Notes: generated from the letters alone by a model not told the origin. A stretch of DNA of 30,615 bases from Deltaproteobacteria bacterium (GCA_016932235.1 JAFGDF010000215.1:1-30615); one strand, 5' to 3'; shown: positions 1 through 8,269, counted from the first letter of the stretch. Numbers and translations: made by a program.

Positions 1-807
1 GTCAGTTCCACTAATTTCGTATACAATATTGTCGCGATCCCCAGCGGGGTTTACCGTTATCTGAAAGAGGGCCGTATGGCCTGGCCTCTGACCTGGGTGG
101 TTATCATCGGTACGCTTCCGGGTGTTTTCATGGGATATTATCTGCGAGTTCGATTTCTTCCTGATCCAAAAGTCTTTAAATTTTTTATAGGATGTGTGTT
201 AATTTATATTGGGGGACGTCTCCTTTATGAAATGATCTCATGGACCAAAAGGGGAAAGGAGAATATGAAAATCCTGGAGGAAAAATTCGACCAGCATGTA
301 AAGATCCTCAGGGAGTCACAGAAAGCGGGAATATTATCCGGCCTTCCACATGATGCTGTAATCAGGACAATCTCCTTCTCAACAAAAAAAGTTGTATACG
401 ATTTCTGGGGGCAGCAATTTTCTTTTCATACGGCAGGTATGCTTTTACTGGCGTTTCTTGTAGGGATCATCGGGGGAGCATATGGAATCGGGGGAGGGGC
501 GATTATTTCGCCTTTTTGCGTGACTATTTTTAATCTGCCAGTCTATACAGTTGCGGGCGCAGCACTAATGGGAACATTTATTACCTCTATAGCAGGAGTC
601 TTTTTCTACAGTGTCATCCCTGCGGCGGGAGGCCTGTCCACAAGACCCGACTGGTTTCTGGGGCTTCTTTTCGGGATCGGCGGATTCGCCGGAATGTACT
701 GCGGGGCCAGGCTTCAGAAATATATTCCACAGAAGTTTATAAAGCTGGTTCTGGGGCTGATCATTACCGTTTTGGCAGTCCAATATATAATTTCATTTTT
801 CATTTAA
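1..807 (+). CDS. TSUP family (TauE/SafE-like) anion permease, 5' end outside window
   Basis: Integral membrane protein of the sulfite exporter TauE/SafE (TSUP) family, which moves small anions such as sulfite, sulfonates or sulfoacetate across the inner membrane. The reading frame is open from base 1, so the N-terminus lies outside the window; 268 residues are visible. Several hydrophobic segments are seen, including one with a Gly-rich stretch around bases 460-500 (GIIGGAYGIGGGAIISPF), the typical TSUP repeat motif opening the second half of the protein. A charged cytoplasmic loop (about bases 250-420) separates the two halves. The next gene begins only 14 bases after the stop and encodes the start of a molybdate/sulfate transporter, so the two were probably one oxyanion-transport operon. 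The substrate cannot be told from sequence. Family call firm, substrate unknown. Confidence 0.9.
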   Translation, partial: VSSTNFVYNIVAIPSGVYRYLKEGRMAWPLTWVVIIGTLPGVFMGYYLRVRFLPDPKVFKFFIGCVLIYIGGRLLYEMISWTKRGKENMKILEEKFDQHVKILRESQKAGILSGLPHDAVIRTISFSTKKVVYDFWGQQFSFHTAGMLLLAFLVGIIGGAYGIGGGAIISPFCVTIFNLPVYTVAGAALMGTFITSIAGVFFYSVIPAAGGLSTRPDWFLGLLFGIGGFAGMYCGARLQKYIPQKFIKLVLGLIITVLAVQYIISFFI

Positions 808-821
808 TCAAATTCCGAGAA

Positions 822-1115
822 ATGCCTATGAATCAATATTTTCAATTCAACCGCATGGAACTGGCCGGATCATTGGGAGATTTTGGAACCATACTGCCCC
901 TCGCCCTTGGGATGATAATTATCAACGGATTAGATCCTTTATCCCTTTTCTTCTGTGCCGGTGTCTTTTATATCTTTTCGGGGATCTATTTCAGGGTAAC
1001 CGCACCGGTTGAATCGATGAAGGTCATTGGCGCATACGCCAAAATCCAGCACCATTGCTATATTGTCTTAGATTTGATGGTGGATTTTGGACCCATGAAG
1101 GAATTGACAGACTGA
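822..1115 (+). pseudogene. Truncated MOT1-like molybdate/sulfate transporter
   Basis: The first ~73 residues match the N-terminus of putative sulfate/molybdate transporters of the MOT1 (MFS_MOT1) type: the motif ELAGSLGDFGTILPL, then a hydrophobic segment and TAPVESMKVIGAYA. Intact family members run to roughly 380-400 residues with about ten membrane segments. Here the match stops at base 1040, after which 24 unrelated residues lead to a stop at 1113-1115. No remainder of the gene is found downstream in any frame. The breakpoint coincides with the start of an inverted repeat (1041-1088). Start could be ATG 822 or ATG 828; neither has a strong ribosome site. I read this as a gene remnant created by deletion or insertion; a functional 97-residue product is unlikely. 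Confidence 0.75.
1041..1088. repeat. Inverted repeat at the transporter breakpoint
   Basis: The bases aaaatcca (1041-1048) and ccat (1052-1055) are complementary to atgg (1077-1080) and tggatttt (1081-1088): a 12-bp stem with a 3-base bulge. It begins at the base where similarity to the MOT1 transporter ends. It may be the end of a decayed mobile element, but no transposase is present nearby. Confidence 0.45.
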
Positions 1116-1593
1116 GTTTCTAAGATTCTGTTGGGTATCGTCCGCGATGCCCCAACTTAATTAACTGTTGTTGCCGGACGCTTTGCGCCCGGCAACAATC
1201 GCCGCGGATGCCATCCACCAGCTTTTCGGCGCGAAGCGCCTCACAACCAGCGAATTCAGCCGTCATCGCGTATCGGCAAGTAAGCTTCCTTCTCCGCTTG
1301 TGGCCGATCCGCGGCGAATATCCTGTTCCGGTTAGTCCGGCAGGCCGCCAGCCTCGCACTTGCCGCTTTTCCCCGCAGACGCGTGTTTATAAAAAGTCTA
1401 TTCAAGAAGATTCAAAAAATCCTTGATCTGCCCCTTGACACCAAAATTCGTATGATTATTTTTTGAATATAAACGGCATAGTGTAATAACTTTCTGTTAT
1501 TGTTGAATAAATGGCTGTCTTAACAGAGCATTTTTTACGGGATATGTATTGTGATTTTTGGGAAAACAAGATTAAAACAAGGAGGAATAAACT
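1116..1593. other. 478-bp gene-free stretch: GC-rich hairpin segment, then Hsp20 leader
   Basis: No credible gene; the open frames here (for example 1120-1359 minus and 1208-1426 plus) resemble nothing I know. The first part, to about 1385, is markedly more GC-rich than the neighbours and full of inverted repeats: 1130-1140 with 1145-1156 (gttgggtatcg / cgatgccccaac, one bulged base), 1168-1177 with 1189-1198 (10 bp, ttgttgccgg / ccggcaacaa), and 1200-1209 with 1307-1316 (10 bp, cgccgcggat / atccgcggcg), the last pair enclosing a 97-base interior. From about 1385 the sequence becomes AT-rich and forms the leader of the Hsp20 operon. I see no CIRCE element and no convincing sigma32 or sigma70 promoter. 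The GC-rich part looks like foreign or mobile-element debris. Confidence 0.5.
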
Positions 1594-2055
1594 ATGTTAC
1601 TGAGAAGAATTGATTGGCCGGCTTTTGATTGGAGAAGCTCCTTTGAGGAGTTTGACCGGCTTCGCAGGCAGATGGATTTGTTCGGCTCTGATTTCCCGGG
1701 CAGAATAGTAAGGGGAGCGACTGCTGGGGTTTTTCCCTTGATGAACATGACCGAGGACCAAGAAAACTTCTATGTTCGTGCCGAATTGCCGGGAATCGCG
1801 GGGGATGACCTGGATATATCAGTCGCGGGTGACACGCTGTCTATATCCGGTGAGAGAGTTATGCCGGCGGAAAATGAAAATGCTAAATACCATAGAAGAG
1901 AGAGGGAAGCCGGCAAATTCAGCAGAATCATTAATTTGCCTTCCCGAATAGACACGGACAAAGTTAAGGCCAATTCCCAGAATGGGATATTGACGGTTAC
2001 TTTGCCGAAAGCTGAAGAGGCAAAGCCGAAACAGATAACTGTCAAGAAATCGTGA
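1594..2055 (+). CDS. Hsp20/alpha-crystallin small heat-shock protein (first of pair)
   Basis: ATP-independent holdase that binds unfolding proteins and keeps them available for DnaK/ClpB refolding. 153 residues: a variable N-terminal arm (1-47), an alpha-crystallin domain (about 48-141) with the motifs VRAELPGIAGDDLDISV and NGILTVTLPKAE, and a C-terminal extension carrying I-T-V (148-150), the I-x-I/V anchor that docks between dimers in the oligomer. The start is set by a strong ribosome site, aaggagg at 1579-1585, eight bases before ATG. It is followed after 32 bases by a second, divergent Hsp20 and then a J-protein, so this is a small chaperone operon. Bacteria with two linked Hsp20 paralogues often form mixed oligomers; that is inference here. 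Confidence 0.95.
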   Translation: MLLRRIDWPAFDWRSSFEEFDRLRRQMDLFGSDFPGRIVRGATAGVFPLMNMTEDQENFYVRAELPGIAGDDLDISVAGDTLSISGERVMPAENENAKYHRREREAGKFSRIINLPSRIDTDKVKANSQNGILTVTLPKAEEAKPKQITVKKS

Positions 2056-2087
2056 TGATCAAAACCATGTTCAAAAGGAGTAAAACA

Positions 2088-2498
2088 ATGACTAATACTG
2101 AGATGAAATCATTACAGGCCAGGGAAAAGACAGAAGTAAGCTCTCCTATAGAGCAGACGAGACCGGGACTTGTATTTAATCCTGCCGTAGATATCTATGA
2201 AACGGACAAAGAGCTTACTTTACTGGCGGATGTGCCAGGGGTTAAGGCTGAAAATCTTAATATCGATCTGCGGGATAGTGTGCTTACGTTATCGGCGGAA
2301 GTGGCAATGCCTGAAGGGGATAAAGAGATCGATGTTTTCAGGGAATATCAGACAGGTAAATATTTCAGGGAATTCAGTCTTTCGGAGGCCATAGATCAAT
2401 CCAAAATTGACGCCGAGCTAAAAGACGGAGTCCTGAAGTTAAAACTGCCCAAAGCCGAAGCAGCAAGACCACGCAAAATAAGCGTTAAAAGTTCTTGA
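2088..2498 (+). CDS. Hsp20/alpha-crystallin small heat-shock protein (second of pair)
   Basis: Second small heat-shock protein, 136 residues. The frame is open from GTG 2052, overlapping the end of the first hsp20, but the ATG at 2088 has a proper ribosome site (aaggag, 2075-2080, 7-base spacing), so I place the start there. The alpha-crystallin domain spans about residues 28-125 (FNPAVDIYETDKELTLLADV, then DGVLKLKLPKAE) and the tail carries I-S-V, the I-x-V anchor motif. The N-terminal arm differs from that of the upstream paralogue (polar, Thr/Glu-rich, no Trp/Phe cluster), suggesting a different client preference or oligomer size. Co-transcribed with hsp20 upstream and the J-protein 24 bases downstream. 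Confidence 0.94.
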   Translation: MTNTEMKSLQAREKTEVSSPIEQTRPGLVFNPAVDIYETDKELTLLADVPGVKAENLNIDLRDSVLTLSAEVAMPEGDKEIDVFREYQTGKYFREFSLSEAIDQSKIDAELKDGVLKLKLPKAEAARPRKISVKSS

Positions 2499-2522
2499 TT
2501 ACGAAATCCAAGGAGAAATCTC

Positions 2523-3197
2523 GTGCTTAAGGACTATTATATTGTCTTGGGAATAAGCAGGGGAGCCGATGTCAAAAAGATAAAAAAGGCTTATCGAACT
2601 GTGGCAAAAAAATATCATCCAGATGTGATGCTTCCCGGTGAGAACAGGGAAAAGTTCCTGGAAGTTAAGGAAGCCTACGAGACGCTTGTTGATGAAGATA
2701 AAAGGAGAAGATACGACGATGAATTAAGCAGACAGAGCTCCCCTTTTAGAATTACTGATGTTCCTAAAATCATAGAGAGAAGAAGTTCACTATTTGATGA
2801 GATTGAAAGGTTTTTTTCCTCTACCGCAGATAATTTCTTCGAGGGGTTTCTTCCAGGTTTCTTTGATTTGGAAAATGGGAGAATAAGGGGGAAAGACCTC
2901 TATCTCGAGGCTGTTCTTTCACCACGGGAAGCCGAGGAAGGAGGACTTTTCCCTATAACCATTCCTGTAATCGAGCCATGTACGAGATGCAGTAAATCAG
3001 GAATGTGGGATAATTTTTACTGTCCCGTGTGTGAAGGATACGGAAGGGTTAAATCAGAAAGATCATTTTCCTTAAGTATCCCTCCTCATGTAAGGAATGG
3101 AACCGAGATCAGACTTTCCATGGAGGATATCGGCCTGAGGAATGTTTATCTGAATGTTTTAATCACTATAGATCCGTATCTGGAAGAATACTGGTAG
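2523..3197 (+). CDS. Short J-domain co-chaperone with a single CxxC-CxxC zinc site
   Basis: J-protein expected to stimulate the DnaK ATPase and deliver clients. 224 residues, against about 375 for full DnaJ. The J domain is residues 1-70 with HPD at 32-34. No Gly/Phe-rich linker is present. A beta-rich part resembling DnaJ C-terminal domain I follows (about 125-224), with four cysteines, C153-x2-C156 and C167-x2-C170, enough for one zinc instead of the two of DnaJ. Domain II and the dimerisation helix are absent. GTG start at 2523 with aaggag at 2510-2515. It closes the hsp20-hsp20 operon, so it probably hands Hsp20-bound substrates to DnaK. It ends 10 bases from the convergent asnA with no visible terminator between. 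It could be called a CbpA/DnaJ-like protein, but the zinc motif argues against CbpA. Confidence 0.85.
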   Translation: MLKDYYIVLGISRGADVKKIKKAYRTVAKKYHPDVMLPGENREKFLEVKEAYETLVDEDKRRRYDDELSRQSSPFRITDVPKIIERRSSLFDEIERFFSSTADNFFEGFLPGFFDLENGRIRGKDLYLEAVLSPREAEEGGLFPITIPVIEPCTRCSKSGMWDNFYCPVCEGYGRVKSERSFSLSIPPHVRNGTEIRLSMEDIGLRNVYLNVLITIDPYLEEYW

Positions 3198-3207
3198 TAA
3201 TATCCGG

Positions 3208-4338
3208 TTATTTCAGCACGTGTATATTCTTTTCAGCACAGATGTCCACCAAGGTCTTAGGCCACACAGAGATACTTATCTCTCCTATGTGCGCAGCCCG
3301 CAAAAGATACATATAGGTCCTTGATTGCCCGATCCCACCACCGATACTAAGGGGTATCTCATCGTTGAGAATGGCCTGGTGATACGGTAGCTTAAGAAAG
3401 TCCTCCTGTCCGGACATCCTGAGCTGTATCCGAAGTGTTTCTTTTGTCACCCTTATACCCATGGAGGTCAATTCATGTCGCCTCTTTGTAACCGGGTTCC
3501 ATACTAAAATATCCCCATTCAAACCGTAATATTGCTCACCGTTCCCGGTTATTGTCTTGGTCGCCCAGTCATCATAGTCCGCTGCACGCATTTCATGAGG
3601 ATATCCGTCTCTGAGAGGCCAGCCGATGCCTATGATGAAAATAGCCGGTGCCTTTTCCATGAGTATCCTTGTTTCACGATCCTTTCTGGGAAGATCCGGG
3701 TAAAAATCAAGGATTTCCTCTGCGTGAAAAAACAGGATTTCCTCCGGGAAGTCGGGATATTTGTCTGTTTTAAGACGGGGAAACATTTCTTGGGCCGATT
3801 TTCCGGCTCCGCGGATGACCTTCCAGATCCTCCTGACTATATCCTTTAAAAATTCAAGATTTCTGTCTTCCTGAACGATGACCCTTTCCCAGTCCCACTG
3901 GTCAACATACGCGCTGTGATCGTGATCCAGGAAATAGTCTTTGCGAACTGCCTTCATATCGGTGCAGATTCCCTCTCCTACTTCGCAATCAAACTGCTTG
4001 AGGGCCATGCGTTTCCATTTTGTGGCAGCCTGCACTACCTGGGCCTCTATGCGTTTTTCGAGACCAAGTCCGCAGGGAAATTCAACGGGAGTCCTGGAAC
4101 CGTCCCGATCAAGATAGTCATTTATACCGCTCTCCTTATCAACAATAAGCGGAACCTGAACCATCTGAAGGTTGAGTTCCCTGCACAGATTTTCCTCTAT
4201 ATAGCTCTTTATAGCAAAGACGGCTTGCATTCTTTCTTTTGGAGTAAGGAGAGCCTCATAATCATCGGGCAGCTCTTTTTTAATATCATTATAATCTCCG
4301 ATACCTGGACCGGCCAGATGTGATTCTTTGTCTTTCAT
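3208..4338 (-). CDS. asnA: Aspartate-ammonia ligase (asparagine synthetase A)
   Basis: Makes asparagine from aspartate, ammonia and ATP (AMP-forming) in the cytoplasm; it shares the class II aminoacyl-tRNA synthetase fold. The E. coli AsnA signatures are all visible: GEGICTDMKAVR, YVDQWDWERV, GLNGDILVWNP, SSMGIRV-like TSMGIRVTKETL and IGGGIGQSRTYMYLL. At 376 residues it is longer than E. coli AsnA (330), the extra being mainly an N-terminal extension of about 30 residues. The start is supported by aaggagag (4344-4351 on the minus strand) five bases upstream. The small DMT transporter gene upstream on the same strand ends 115 bases away, so the two may be co-transcribed. No T-box or other riboswitch is seen in the leader. 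Confidence 0.96.
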   Translation of the reverse strand: MKDKESHLAGPGIGDYNDIKKELPDDYEALLTPKERMQAVFAIKSYIEENLCRELNLQMVQVPLIVDKESGINDYLDRDGSRTPVEFPCGLGLEKRIEAQVVQAATKWKRMALKQFDCEVGEGICTDMKAVRKDYFLDHDHSAYVDQWDWERVIVQEDRNLEFLKDIVRRIWKVIRGAGKSAQEMFPRLKTDKYPDFPEEILFFHAEEILDFYPDLPRKDRETRILMEKAPAIFIIGIGWPLRDGYPHEMRAADYDDWATKTITGNGEQYYGLNGDILVWNPVTKRRHELTSMGIRVTKETLRIQLRMSGQEDFLKLPYHQAILNDEIPLSIGGGIGQSRTYMYLLRAAHIGEISISVWPKTLVDICAEKNIHVLK

Positions 4339-4453
4339 AAAAACTCTCCTTTTATTGGTTTGGTCTGATTTTTGACGGACTATTTATATCATCATTTCAA
4401 AAAACGCAAGGATTAGATGCGGTTGTCCGGCCTGGAAATTGAATATTAAGGAG

Positions 4454-4894
4454 TTATATGGTGGAAAAAATTGCGCCTAAAATCACCAAAAAGGCGCCGA
4501 TCAGCTTCTTTATCGATACGGGATCCCTGGGTGTGCCCAGAAAGGCATAGTGACTCATAATGATGGCGCATAAAAGCTGGCCACTGACAACCAGGATAAA
4601 AAATTGCCTTATGCCGACTCTGGGGATCAAATAGGTCGTCCCTAATACCATAAGGGCGCTTACAGCTCCCGATAAATACAACCAATATGGGACTTTGTTA
4701 ATCTTCTTAATAGTTTCATATTCACCCCAAAAGAGAAAAATCAGTATTGACGAAATAAAAGCTATCAGGAAAAAGGTGATATTCGCGGTAATTGATGATC
4801 CGAGGTGGCGTGAGACAGCGCTGTTCATAGGAAGATAAATGGAGAGCATTGATCCCATAAACAAAGATCCTAAAATAAAAACTGAATTTTGCAT
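4454..4894 (-). CDS. Small DMT-superfamily membrane protein (YdcZ/DUF606 type)
   Basis: Inner-membrane protein of 146 residues with about five hydrophobic helices, matching the YdcZ (DUF606) branch of the drug/metabolite transporter superfamily, whose members are half-length and expected to act as dimers. Recognisable features are the N-terminal LFMGSMLSIYLPMNSAVSRH, the central WLYLSGAVSALMVLGTTYLI and the GQLLCAIIMSHYAFLG stretch. Start ATG 4894 is preceded on the minus strand by a purine-rich ggggga. The substrate of this family is not known. It lies upstream of asnA on the same strand, but that does not by itself indicate an amino acid substrate. Confidence 0.8.
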   Translation of the reverse strand: MQNSVFILGSLFMGSMLSIYLPMNSAVSRHLGSSITANITFFLIAFISSILIFLFWGEYETIKKINKVPYWLYLSGAVSALMVLGTTYLIPRVGIRQFFILVVSGQLLCAIIMSHYAFLGTPRDPVSIKKLIGAFLVILGAIFSTI

Positions 4895-5006
4895 GGCTAT
4901 TCCCCCATCAATTTATTATTCATTAAGCTATAATAATTCAATATGCGGCATCAATACTTTTCTTTAAAAAAGATAACCGGTTGTTTCTATTGTCGAATTT
5001 ATTTAC

Positions 5007-5034
5007 TTGACAAAACAGGGTCGTAATATATACT
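5007..5034 (+). promoter_or_regulatory. Sigma70-type promoter for the yceD-rpmF-fab operon
   Basis: A perfect -35 box TTGACA (5007-5012), a 16-base spacer and a near-consensus -10 box TATACT (5029-5034), placing transcription start near 5041, about 50 bases before yceD. It is the clearest promoter in the window and fits a constitutively expressed ribosome/lipid operon. Confidence 0.75.
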
Positions 5035-5089
5035 TCAAAATTCACTTTTCTTGAGATATTAAACGCAATTAGATCAGGACCTGTTTCCA

Positions 5090-5623
5090 ATGATCATTGA
5101 CCTTAAGGCAGTCCACAGAGGCAGAAAGAGATTTAGTTATTCGCTGGAAAAGGAGTGGTGGAGGTCAAGGGGTCAACAGATGCAGTCCGTCTCCTTTGAT
5201 AGACCGCTCAATGTGGAGATGGAGATTTATAAAGCAGGAGAAAAATATGTTCTGGAAGGGCATATTTCCGGAGGTCTTGAGGTTGAATGTGACAGGTGCC
5301 TCAAGAAATATCATCGTGACATAGAACATGATTTCAGAATATTCCTTGAATCCAGGACTTTTGATGAAGACAAAGTCGAGATTGAACTGGGGGAAGAGGA
5401 TATGGAAGTCGGCTTTGTTGATGGTGAGAGTCTTGATCTTGATGAAATCGTAGGAGAGCAGGTTTACTTGTCACTCCCGCTCAAATCCCTTTGCCGGGAT
5501 ACGTGTAAGGGTTTATGCCCTTTATGCGGGATGGATCTCAATGAAATGGAATGTAATTGCAACAGAAAACAGGGACATCCCGGTTTTTCAAAATTAATGG
5601 AACTTAAGATTGAAGGAGATTAG
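5090..5623 (+). CDS. yceD: YceD/DUF177 family protein linked to 23S rRNA accumulation
   Basis: 177-residue soluble protein of the DUF177 family. In E. coli and plants, family members are needed for proper 23S rRNA levels, and the gene is almost always next to rpmF, as here (9-base gap). It carries the family cysteines: C67-x2-C70 (VECDRC) in the middle and a C-terminal cluster C135, C139, C143, C146, C155 and C157 (CRDTCKGLCPLCG), probably binding metal. The acidic middle (about 86-120) is typical. The ATG at 5090 has only a weak ribosome site (aggac). It is the first gene after the promoter at 5007-5034. The exact biochemical role of the family is not settled. Confidence 0.92.
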   Translation: MIIDLKAVHRGRKRFSYSLEKEWWRSRGQQMQSVSFDRPLNVEMEIYKAGEKYVLEGHISGGLEVECDRCLKKYHRDIEHDFRIFLESRTFDEDKVEIELGEEDMEVGFVDGESLDLDEIVGEQVYLSLPLKSLCRDTCKGLCPLCGMDLNEMECNCNRKQGHPGFSKLMELKIEGD

Positions 5624-5632
5624 GGGTTTAAA

Positions 5633-5815
5633 ATGGCTGTACCGAAGAAGAGAAAATCAAGGTCTAAACGTGATATGCGACGATCCCATGATCAGGTAAA
5701 AATGCCCAGCGTATCCGAATGTCCGCAGTGCCATGAACCTGTGAGGCCGCATCATGTCTGTAAAAATTGCGGAACATACAGGGGAAGGACAATAATTGAG
5801 AAGGAAGAGTCCTGA
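5633..5815 (+). CDS. rpmF: 50S ribosomal protein L32
   Basis: Small basic protein of the large ribosomal subunit, 60 residues. The N-terminus MAVPKKRKSRSKRDMRRSHD is diagnostic of L32, and it has the zinc-ribbon form with C30-x2-C33 and C43-x2-C46. Zinc-containing L32 is the C+ version; no zinc-free paralogue is seen here. The gene sits 9 bases after yceD. In most relatives rpmF is followed by plsX, fabH and fabD, but here an 84-base gap leads straight to fabG. Confidence 0.97.
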   Translation: MAVPKKRKSRSKRDMRRSHDQVKMPSVSECPQCHEPVRPHHVCKNCGTYRGRTIIEKEES

Positions 5816-5899
5816 GACCTAAATGCCTGTCGAAATTATCCGGAAGCCTGCGGGAAGATGATATGATTTCAAGAACGAGATGTTCGAAGAGAGGTTCGT

Positions 5900-6646
5900 A
5901 TGGGTAATGCGGGAAGGGTTATAATCATTACGGGCGGATCGAGAGGGATAGGGAGAGCAATCGCGCTGAGATTCGCTGAAGAGAATGCAAGAATAGTACT
6001 TATTCATTATGATCCTGATGAGGAGGAAGTTAATCATACCTTGAACAGGCTTTTTAATCTTGGAGTGGAAGCGGAGGGCCATAAGGTAGATGTTTCTTCA
6101 TCCGAAGATGTGGAAAGCCTGTTTAAAGATGTTTCCAGCCGGTTCGGAGGAGTTGATGTCCTTGTTAATAATGCAGGAATAACTAAAGACAAACTTATCA
6201 TGAGGATGTCCGAAAGAGACTGGGACTCGGTTATTCAGGTAAACCTGAAGGGTGTTTTTAACTGCACCAAGCAGGCGGTTAAGCTTATGATAAAGCAAAG
6301 GAAAGGTTCCATCGTAAATATTTCTTCAGTATCGGGACAGATTGGAAATGTCAGTCAGGCAAATTATTCAGCGTCAAAAGCCGGAATTATGGGGCTGACG
6401 AAAAGCACGGCCCGTGAGGTCGCCTCAAGGGGCGTGACCGTCAATGCTATTGCCCCGGGCTATATTGACACGGAGATGACGGCAGGACTTCCAGACACTG
6501 TTAAGGAAGGTTATTTACAGCAGATCCCGTTAAAAAGATTCGGAACCCCGGAAGATGTGGCCGAAGCAGTTTACTGGTTATGTTCCAGTTCCGCATCATA
6601 TATAACCGGCCAGGTTATTCATATAAACGGTGGGATGTTTATGTAA
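5900..6646 (+). CDS. fabG: 3-oxoacyl-ACP reductase
   Basis: NADPH-dependent reductase of 3-oxoacyl-ACP to 3-hydroxyacyl-ACP, the first reduction in fatty acid elongation. 248 residues, a short-chain dehydrogenase with the nucleotide motif TGGSRGIG (11-18), NNAG (90-93), and the catalytic set N115, S143, Y156 and K160 (YSASK). The C-terminal GGMFM end is normal for FabG. The start ATG 5900 has a gagagg ribosome site. It is followed by acpP and fabF, which supports the FabG role over a generic SDR. Upstream, plsX, fabH and fabD, which normally sit between rpmF and fabG, are missing from this locus. Confidence 0.95.
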   Translation: MGNAGRVIIITGGSRGIGRAIALRFAEENARIVLIHYDPDEEEVNHTLNRLFNLGVEAEGHKVDVSSSEDVESLFKDVSSRFGGVDVLVNNAGITKDKLIMRMSERDWDSVIQVNLKGVFNCTKQAVKLMIKQRKGSIVNISSVSGQIGNVSQANYSASKAGIMGLTKSTAREVASRGVTVNAIAPGYIDTEMTAGLPDTVKEGYLQQIPLKRFGTPEDVAEAVYWLCSSSASYITGQVIHINGGMFM

Positions 6647-6734
6647 CCCGCATAAAATGGTTAGCAAAATAAAAATATTTGTGAGACCAAAATTAAACAT
6701 AGACGTATAAAATTTTTTAAGGAGGTTTAGTCTG

Positions 6735-6971
6735 ATGTCTGATGTCTTAGAAAAGGTGAAAAAGATTATATGTGAACAACTGGATGTTCCGGAAGAAGAC
6801 GTTGTTCCTTCAGCATCCTTTGTCGATGACCTTGGTGCTGATTCTCTTGATCAAGTGGAACTTATCATGGCCATGGAAGAGGAATTTGAAATCTCCATAC
6901 CGGATGAAGATGCCGAAAAGATAGCGACCGTGCAGGACGCTGTTGACTATATCATCAAGGCCATGGGTTAG
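6735..6971 (+). CDS. acpP: Acyl carrier protein
   Basis: 78-residue acidic carrier of growing acyl chains. Ser37 in the [10 protein letters not shown] motif is the phosphopantetheine attachment site. Strong ribosome site aaggagg just before ATG 6735, as expected for a highly expressed protein. The 88-base gap after fabG is AT-rich and might hold an internal promoter (tataaa at 6706-6711), but no well-spaced -35 box is seen. It sits between fabG and fabF, the usual order. Confidence 0.98.
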   Translation: MSDVLEKVKKIICEQLDVPEEDVVPSASFVDDLGADSLDQVELIMAMEEEFEISIPDEDAEKIATVQDAVDYIIKAMG

Positions 6972-7024
6972 ACATTTACAGGGTCTTTCTCTTGATGGAT
7001 TTCTGAATAAAGGAGAGGAATCTT

Positions 7025-8269
7025 ATGAGCAGACGGGTCGTAATCACTGGTTTGGGAATGGTGACCCCCGTTGGTATCGGTGTTCAGGAGAACTGGGAAG
7101 CGATCTGTGCGGGAAAATCAGGCACCGGGGCTATCACCAGGTTTGATCCCTCACCTTTCCCCTGTCAGGTTGCGGGTGAAGTAAAGAATTTTAATCCCGA
7201 AGATTTTATGGATAAACAACAGGTCAGAAGATTTGATATCTTTGTGCATTTCGCGCTTGCATCTGCCAGGATGGCAATGGAAGATTCAGGCCTTACAATC
7301 GATACCGGGAATGCTCAACGTGTGGGTTGTTTGACAGGATCAGGGCTAGGAGGACTGACTATGATAGAACATTTTCATCAGATCCTGCTGGAAAAAGGTC
7401 CCAGAAGAATCAGCCCCTTTTTTATTCCCGGTATTATCGTAAATATGGTGCCCGGACTGATCGCCATTGAATTCGGAGCAAAAGGACCGAATACTACCGT
7501 AGTCACCGCCTGTGCAGCAAGTACTCACGCCGTGGGCGAGGCATTTAGAATAGTGAGGGAAGGCCTGGCGGATGCGATGATTACCGGCGGTTCCGAGGCG
7601 GTAATAACTCCATTGGCTCTTGGAGGGTTCTGTTCTATGCGCGCACTTACAACCAGCCGAAATGATAATCCTGAAAAGGCCTCCCGACCTTTTGATCTGA
7701 GCAGGGACGGTTTTGTAATCGGCGAAGGCGCCGGGATATTGGTCATTGAGGAATTGAATCATGCTCTGGAGAGGGGGGCGAAAATCTACGCGGAAATCGC
7801 CGGTCATGGCATGTCAAGCGATGCATACCATATTTCCGCGCCGGAACCGGATGGAGAAGGGGCGATCAGCTGTATGTCCAATGCCATTAACGATGCCGGT
7901 TTGAAACCCGAGGACGTGGATTACATCAACGCCCACGGGACATCAACAGAGCTCAACGATCTTTCGGAAACCAGGGCGATAAAAAAGGTTTTCGGCGATC
8001 ATGCATATAAACTGGCAATAAGCTCGACAAAATCAATGACCGGACATCTTCTCGGGGGGACAGGTGGTGTCGAGGCCATTTACACCGCTCTTACGATCAT
8101 GAACGGTATTATCCCGCCTACTATCAACTACGAAAATCCTGATCCTGAATGTGATCTGGATTATGTCCCGAATGAGGCGAGAAAAGCCCGGATATCGGTG
8201 GCTCTGTCAAACTCCTTTGGGTTTGGAGGGACCAACGGCAGCCTGCTGCTGAAAGCATTTGAACAGTAA
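7025..8269 (+). CDS. fabF: 3-oxoacyl-ACP synthase II (KAS II)
   Basis: Condenses malonyl-ACP with acyl-ACP in chain elongation. 414 residues, thiolase fold, with the KAS triad C163 (VVTACAAS), H304 ([12 protein letters not shown]) and H341 ([12 protein letters not shown]). The two histidines mark it as the elongating FabF/FabB class and not FabH. Ribosome site aaggag shortly before ATG 7025; 53 bases after acpP. Last gene of the yceD-rpmF-fab operon; the strong palindrome at 8357-8387, part of repeat B, lies 87 bases past its stop and may help end the transcript. Confidence 0.97.
   Translation: MSRRVVITGLGMVTPVGIGVQENWEAICAGKSGTGAITRFDPSPFPCQVAGEVKNFNPEDFMDKQQVRRFDIFVHFALASARMAMEDSGLTIDTGNAQRVGCLTGSGLGGLTMIEHFHQILLEKGPRRISPFFIPGIIVNMVPGLIAIEFGAKGPNTTVVTACAASTHAVGEAFRIVREGLADAMITGGSEAVITPLALGGFCSMRALTTSRNDNPEKASRPFDLSRDGFVIGEGAGILVIEELNHALERGAKIYAEIAGHGMSSDAYHISAPEPDGEGAISCMSNAINDAGLKPEDVDYINAHGTSTELNDLSETRAIKKVFGDHAYKLAISSTKSMTGHLLGGTGGVEAIYTALTIMNGIIPPTINYENPDPECDLDYVPNEARKARISVALSNSFGFGGTNGSLLLKAFEQ

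Noticed and set aside
1130..1200. Integron attC site
   Set aside because: A gttgggt and a ccccaac motif occur, but in the wrong order and only a few bases apart; no integrase gene is present.
1120..1426. Open frames on both strands in the GC-rich stretch (79 and 72 codons)
   Set aside because: No family resemblance, no ribosome sites, and both run through palindromes; the length is expected by chance in GC-rich DNA.
2052..2087. Earlier GTG start for the second hsp20
   Set aside because: It overlaps the end of the first gene and the extra 12 residues fit no family; ATG 2088 has the good ribosome site.
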